A stretch of DNA of 43,824 bases from Bacillus canaveralius (GTDB taxonomy: Bacteria; Bacillota; Bacilli; Bacillales; Cytobacillaceae), in the NCBI RefSeq assembly GCF_002860125.1, contig NZ_PGVA01000051.1, positions 1 through 43,824 of the forward strand, read 5' to 3'. Shown here piece after piece: positions 42,568-43,824 of this stretch. The position numbers and the translations under genes were made by a program. Within the stretch, counting starts at the first letter, position 1; the number at the start of each line of letters is the position of its first letter. Under the pieces are notes generated by a model. The model had not been told where the DNA came from and searched no databases. It was given only the letters and a program-made list of their open reading frames with translations.

Positions 42568-43071
42568 TTACGCCTCCCATGGTTTAATTTGGCCGATATG
42601 CAAATAGCCGTCCTTAACCTTGTAATCGTATAGATCAAGCGGTCCGAGCGGCGGAGTACCCGCTACGTTCATTCCATCCTTTGTATACAATCCGTAATGG
42701 CATGGACAGAAAAATTTGTTTGGATTTGCTTCATCCGTGTTCCAGTCAACAACACAGCCTAAATGCTTACAGACAGGTGAAAGGGCAACGATTTCTCCCG
42801 CTTCATCCAGATAAACCCAGGCAGTATTCGTCACTTCAGACTCATACCAGGCATCCTTCTGTGTGTATTGGAAATCGACGCGAACCGGTTCAGTTGTTAA
42901 ATCATCTACTTTTTGTTTTGTTGGAATGAAATCTCCGCCTGCACCCGCTTTTAGTACCGGGTCTATTGCAAAGCGTACCATCGGCATTAACATACCTGCC
43001 GCCATGAAACCGCCTACACCTGTAAGTGTATAGCTCAGGAATTGACGTCTTGAAACTTGGTGCTTACTCAT
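42568..43071 (-). CDS. qcrA: Menaquinol:cytochrome c reductase Rieske iron-sulfur subunit (QcrA)
   Basis: Carries the [2Fe-2S] cluster that takes the first electron from menaquinol. A Tat-like N-terminus (SRRQFLSYTLTGVGGFMAAG, near residues 7-26) is followed by the Rieske motifs CKHLGCVVDW and CPCHYGLY. 167 aa. GAGGGGGG is a strong ribosome site. First gene of qcrABC; a TATAAT at 43123-43128 may be its -10, with no clear -35. Confidence 0.96.
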   Translation of the reverse strand: MSKHQVSRRQFLSYTLTGVGGFMAAGMLMPMVRFAIDPVLKAGAGGDFIPTKQKVDDLTTEPVRVDFQYTQKDAWYESEVTNTAWVYLDEAGEIVALSPVCKHLGCVVDWNTDEANPNKFFCPCHYGLYTKDGMNVAGTPPLGPLDLYDYKVKDGYLHIGQIKPWEA

Positions 43072-43220
43072 GCTTTTCCCCCCTCTATGAAAAAGTTAAG
43101 TCCAGCGGACATATTTAGACACATTATAAAACTAGGACATAACCATGATATATCAATCTTAAAGTTAGGTCAATATAATACTATTACGAAAAGATGGCAA
43201 GTGTGTGACTTATATCGCAG

Positions 43221-43685
43221 TTAACTATTTTCCCGCCATTTTTGGATGAATAGCTGCAATAGTTGTTTGACCTGGTCCTCAATAATCGTTATTTTATTAG
43301 ATTCATCCATGTGCTCGAGCGGAAGGGTAGGCAGCCAAATTAACGAACCTTCCATTTCGTTTTCGCGACTTTTCCAGGCGCTGTCTGATGTAACATAAAT
43401 AATATGCGGAAACCCTTTCGCTTTCAGTTCCCGTTCCCATTCTTTTATATTTGCGAGCAAGCGGCTTTCTTCTGAGCTTTTCAAATAAGCGAACCCCGGG
43501 AGGAGGATGAGGCGCCCTTTGAACTGCCTTTCAATTTGAACCGCCAGTAATGTAATAAATTCTGTCATCGCTGCTGCCTGCTTCATGTCTTCATCAAATG
43601 ATACGGGCAGCAACGGCAATACAGCCGTATCTACGTACTCTTTTGCGTTTAAATACATATCAATATCCTGCGGACTCCATTTCAA
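43221..43685 (-). CDS. ypiF: YpiF family protein (DUF2487)
   Basis: A conserved protein of unknown function upstream of qcrABC in bacilli. Recognisable are KWSPQDIDMYLNAKEYVDTA, VLPLLPVSF, LILLPGFAYLKS and a C-terminal LLQLFIQKW. I chose the TTG at 43685 (154 aa), which has TTGGAG about 7 bases upstream and fits the family N-terminus. The longer frame to 43748 adds 21 residues without a ribosome site. The 140 bases to the window end show only the tail of a possible upstream gene. Confidence 0.8.
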   Translation of the reverse strand: MKWSPQDIDMYLNAKEYVDTAVLPLLPVSFDEDMKQAAAMTEFITLLAVQIERQFKGRLILLPGFAYLKSSEESRLLANIKEWERELKAKGFPHIIYVTSDSAWKSRENEMEGSLIWLPTLPLEHMDESNKITIIEDQVKQLLQLFIQKWRENS

Positions 43686-43824
43686 ACTAAACACTCCAAT
43701 CAGTAGGTTTACTCTTTTATCATACCATCTGGCTTGGACAACCTCCAATGATCTTCAAGTCATGTTTGAGTCAAGCATTTGTTGGCGGAATTTATTTCCA
43801 CCTAAAACGTGTAAGCGGATTCAT

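Noticed and set aside
43791-43824. Possible C-terminus of an upstream gene (ending NPLTRFRWK-stop, minus strand)
   Set aside because: Only about ten codons are inside the window, and I cannot match them to ypiB or any family.

Overview
This window is chromosomal core sequence from a spore-forming, low-to-medium GC Gram-positive of the Bacillaceae. The evidence is gene content and order: from right to left it matches the Bacillus subtilis stretch ypiF-qcrABC-ypjA/ypjB ... ypjC/ypjD-dapB-mgsA-bshB1-bshA-cca-birA-panBCD-dinG-ypmA-ypmB-aspB-asnS-dnaD-nth-ypoC/ponA-recU/yppC-yppD-yppE-yppF-yppG ... yprA-yprB-cotD-ypsA-gpsB-rnpB-ypsC-ypvA. Spore-coat genes, bacillithiol genes, a type B RNase P RNA and GGAGG ribosome sites agree. 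I cannot name the species. Homology statements rest on recognised motifs and remembered family sequences, not on a search.

Layout. 1-2.3 kb: a helicase gene of the YpvA type, broken by a one-base frameshift, behind a structured leader with an intrinsic terminator. 2.3-3.8 kb: an alcohol dehydrogenase under a near-consensus Rex operator, plus a small unknown gene. 3.8-6.6 kb: ypsC, RNase P RNA, gpsB and ypsA. 6.7-11.0 kb: cotD and the mrfA/mrfB (yprA/yprB) DNA-repair pair. 11.2-13.3 kb: a Crp/Fnr regulator convergent with the hybrid-cluster protein gene hcp, whose promoter has a Crp/Fnr box at about -41. 13.5-17.2 kb: an Hsp20 protein and the yppG/F/E/D/C genes. 17.3-20.6 kb: recU-ponA. 20.9-24.2 kb: ypoC-nth, dnaD, asnS. 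24.4-29.3 kb: aspB-ypmB-ypmA and dinG. 29.4-37.5 kb: pantothenate, biotin-ligase, CCA-adding, bacillithiol, methylglyoxal and lysine genes in two tight operons. 37.7-40.9 kb: membrane proteins ypjC, yugP, ypjB and ypjA. 41-43.7 kb: the menaquinol:cytochrome c reductase operon and ypiF.

Three signals deserve most attention. First, a family of about 100-bp dispersed repeats occurs three times (15149-15256, 20766-20863, 29889-29985). Each copy lies directly after a stop codon and in the same orientation as the gene it follows, and one copy splits panC from panD. Second, the leader upstream of the broken ypvA gene has a promoter, a bulged helix and a strong terminator, which fits an attenuator or a small RNA of about 115 nt. 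Third, the panB leader has an extended -10 promoter, about 200 nt of untranslated RNA and an internal terminator. A roughly 140-bp inverted-repeat element resembling a MITE forms the end of the ponA transcript. No phage, insertion sequence with a transposase, CRISPR array or tRNA gene was seen.
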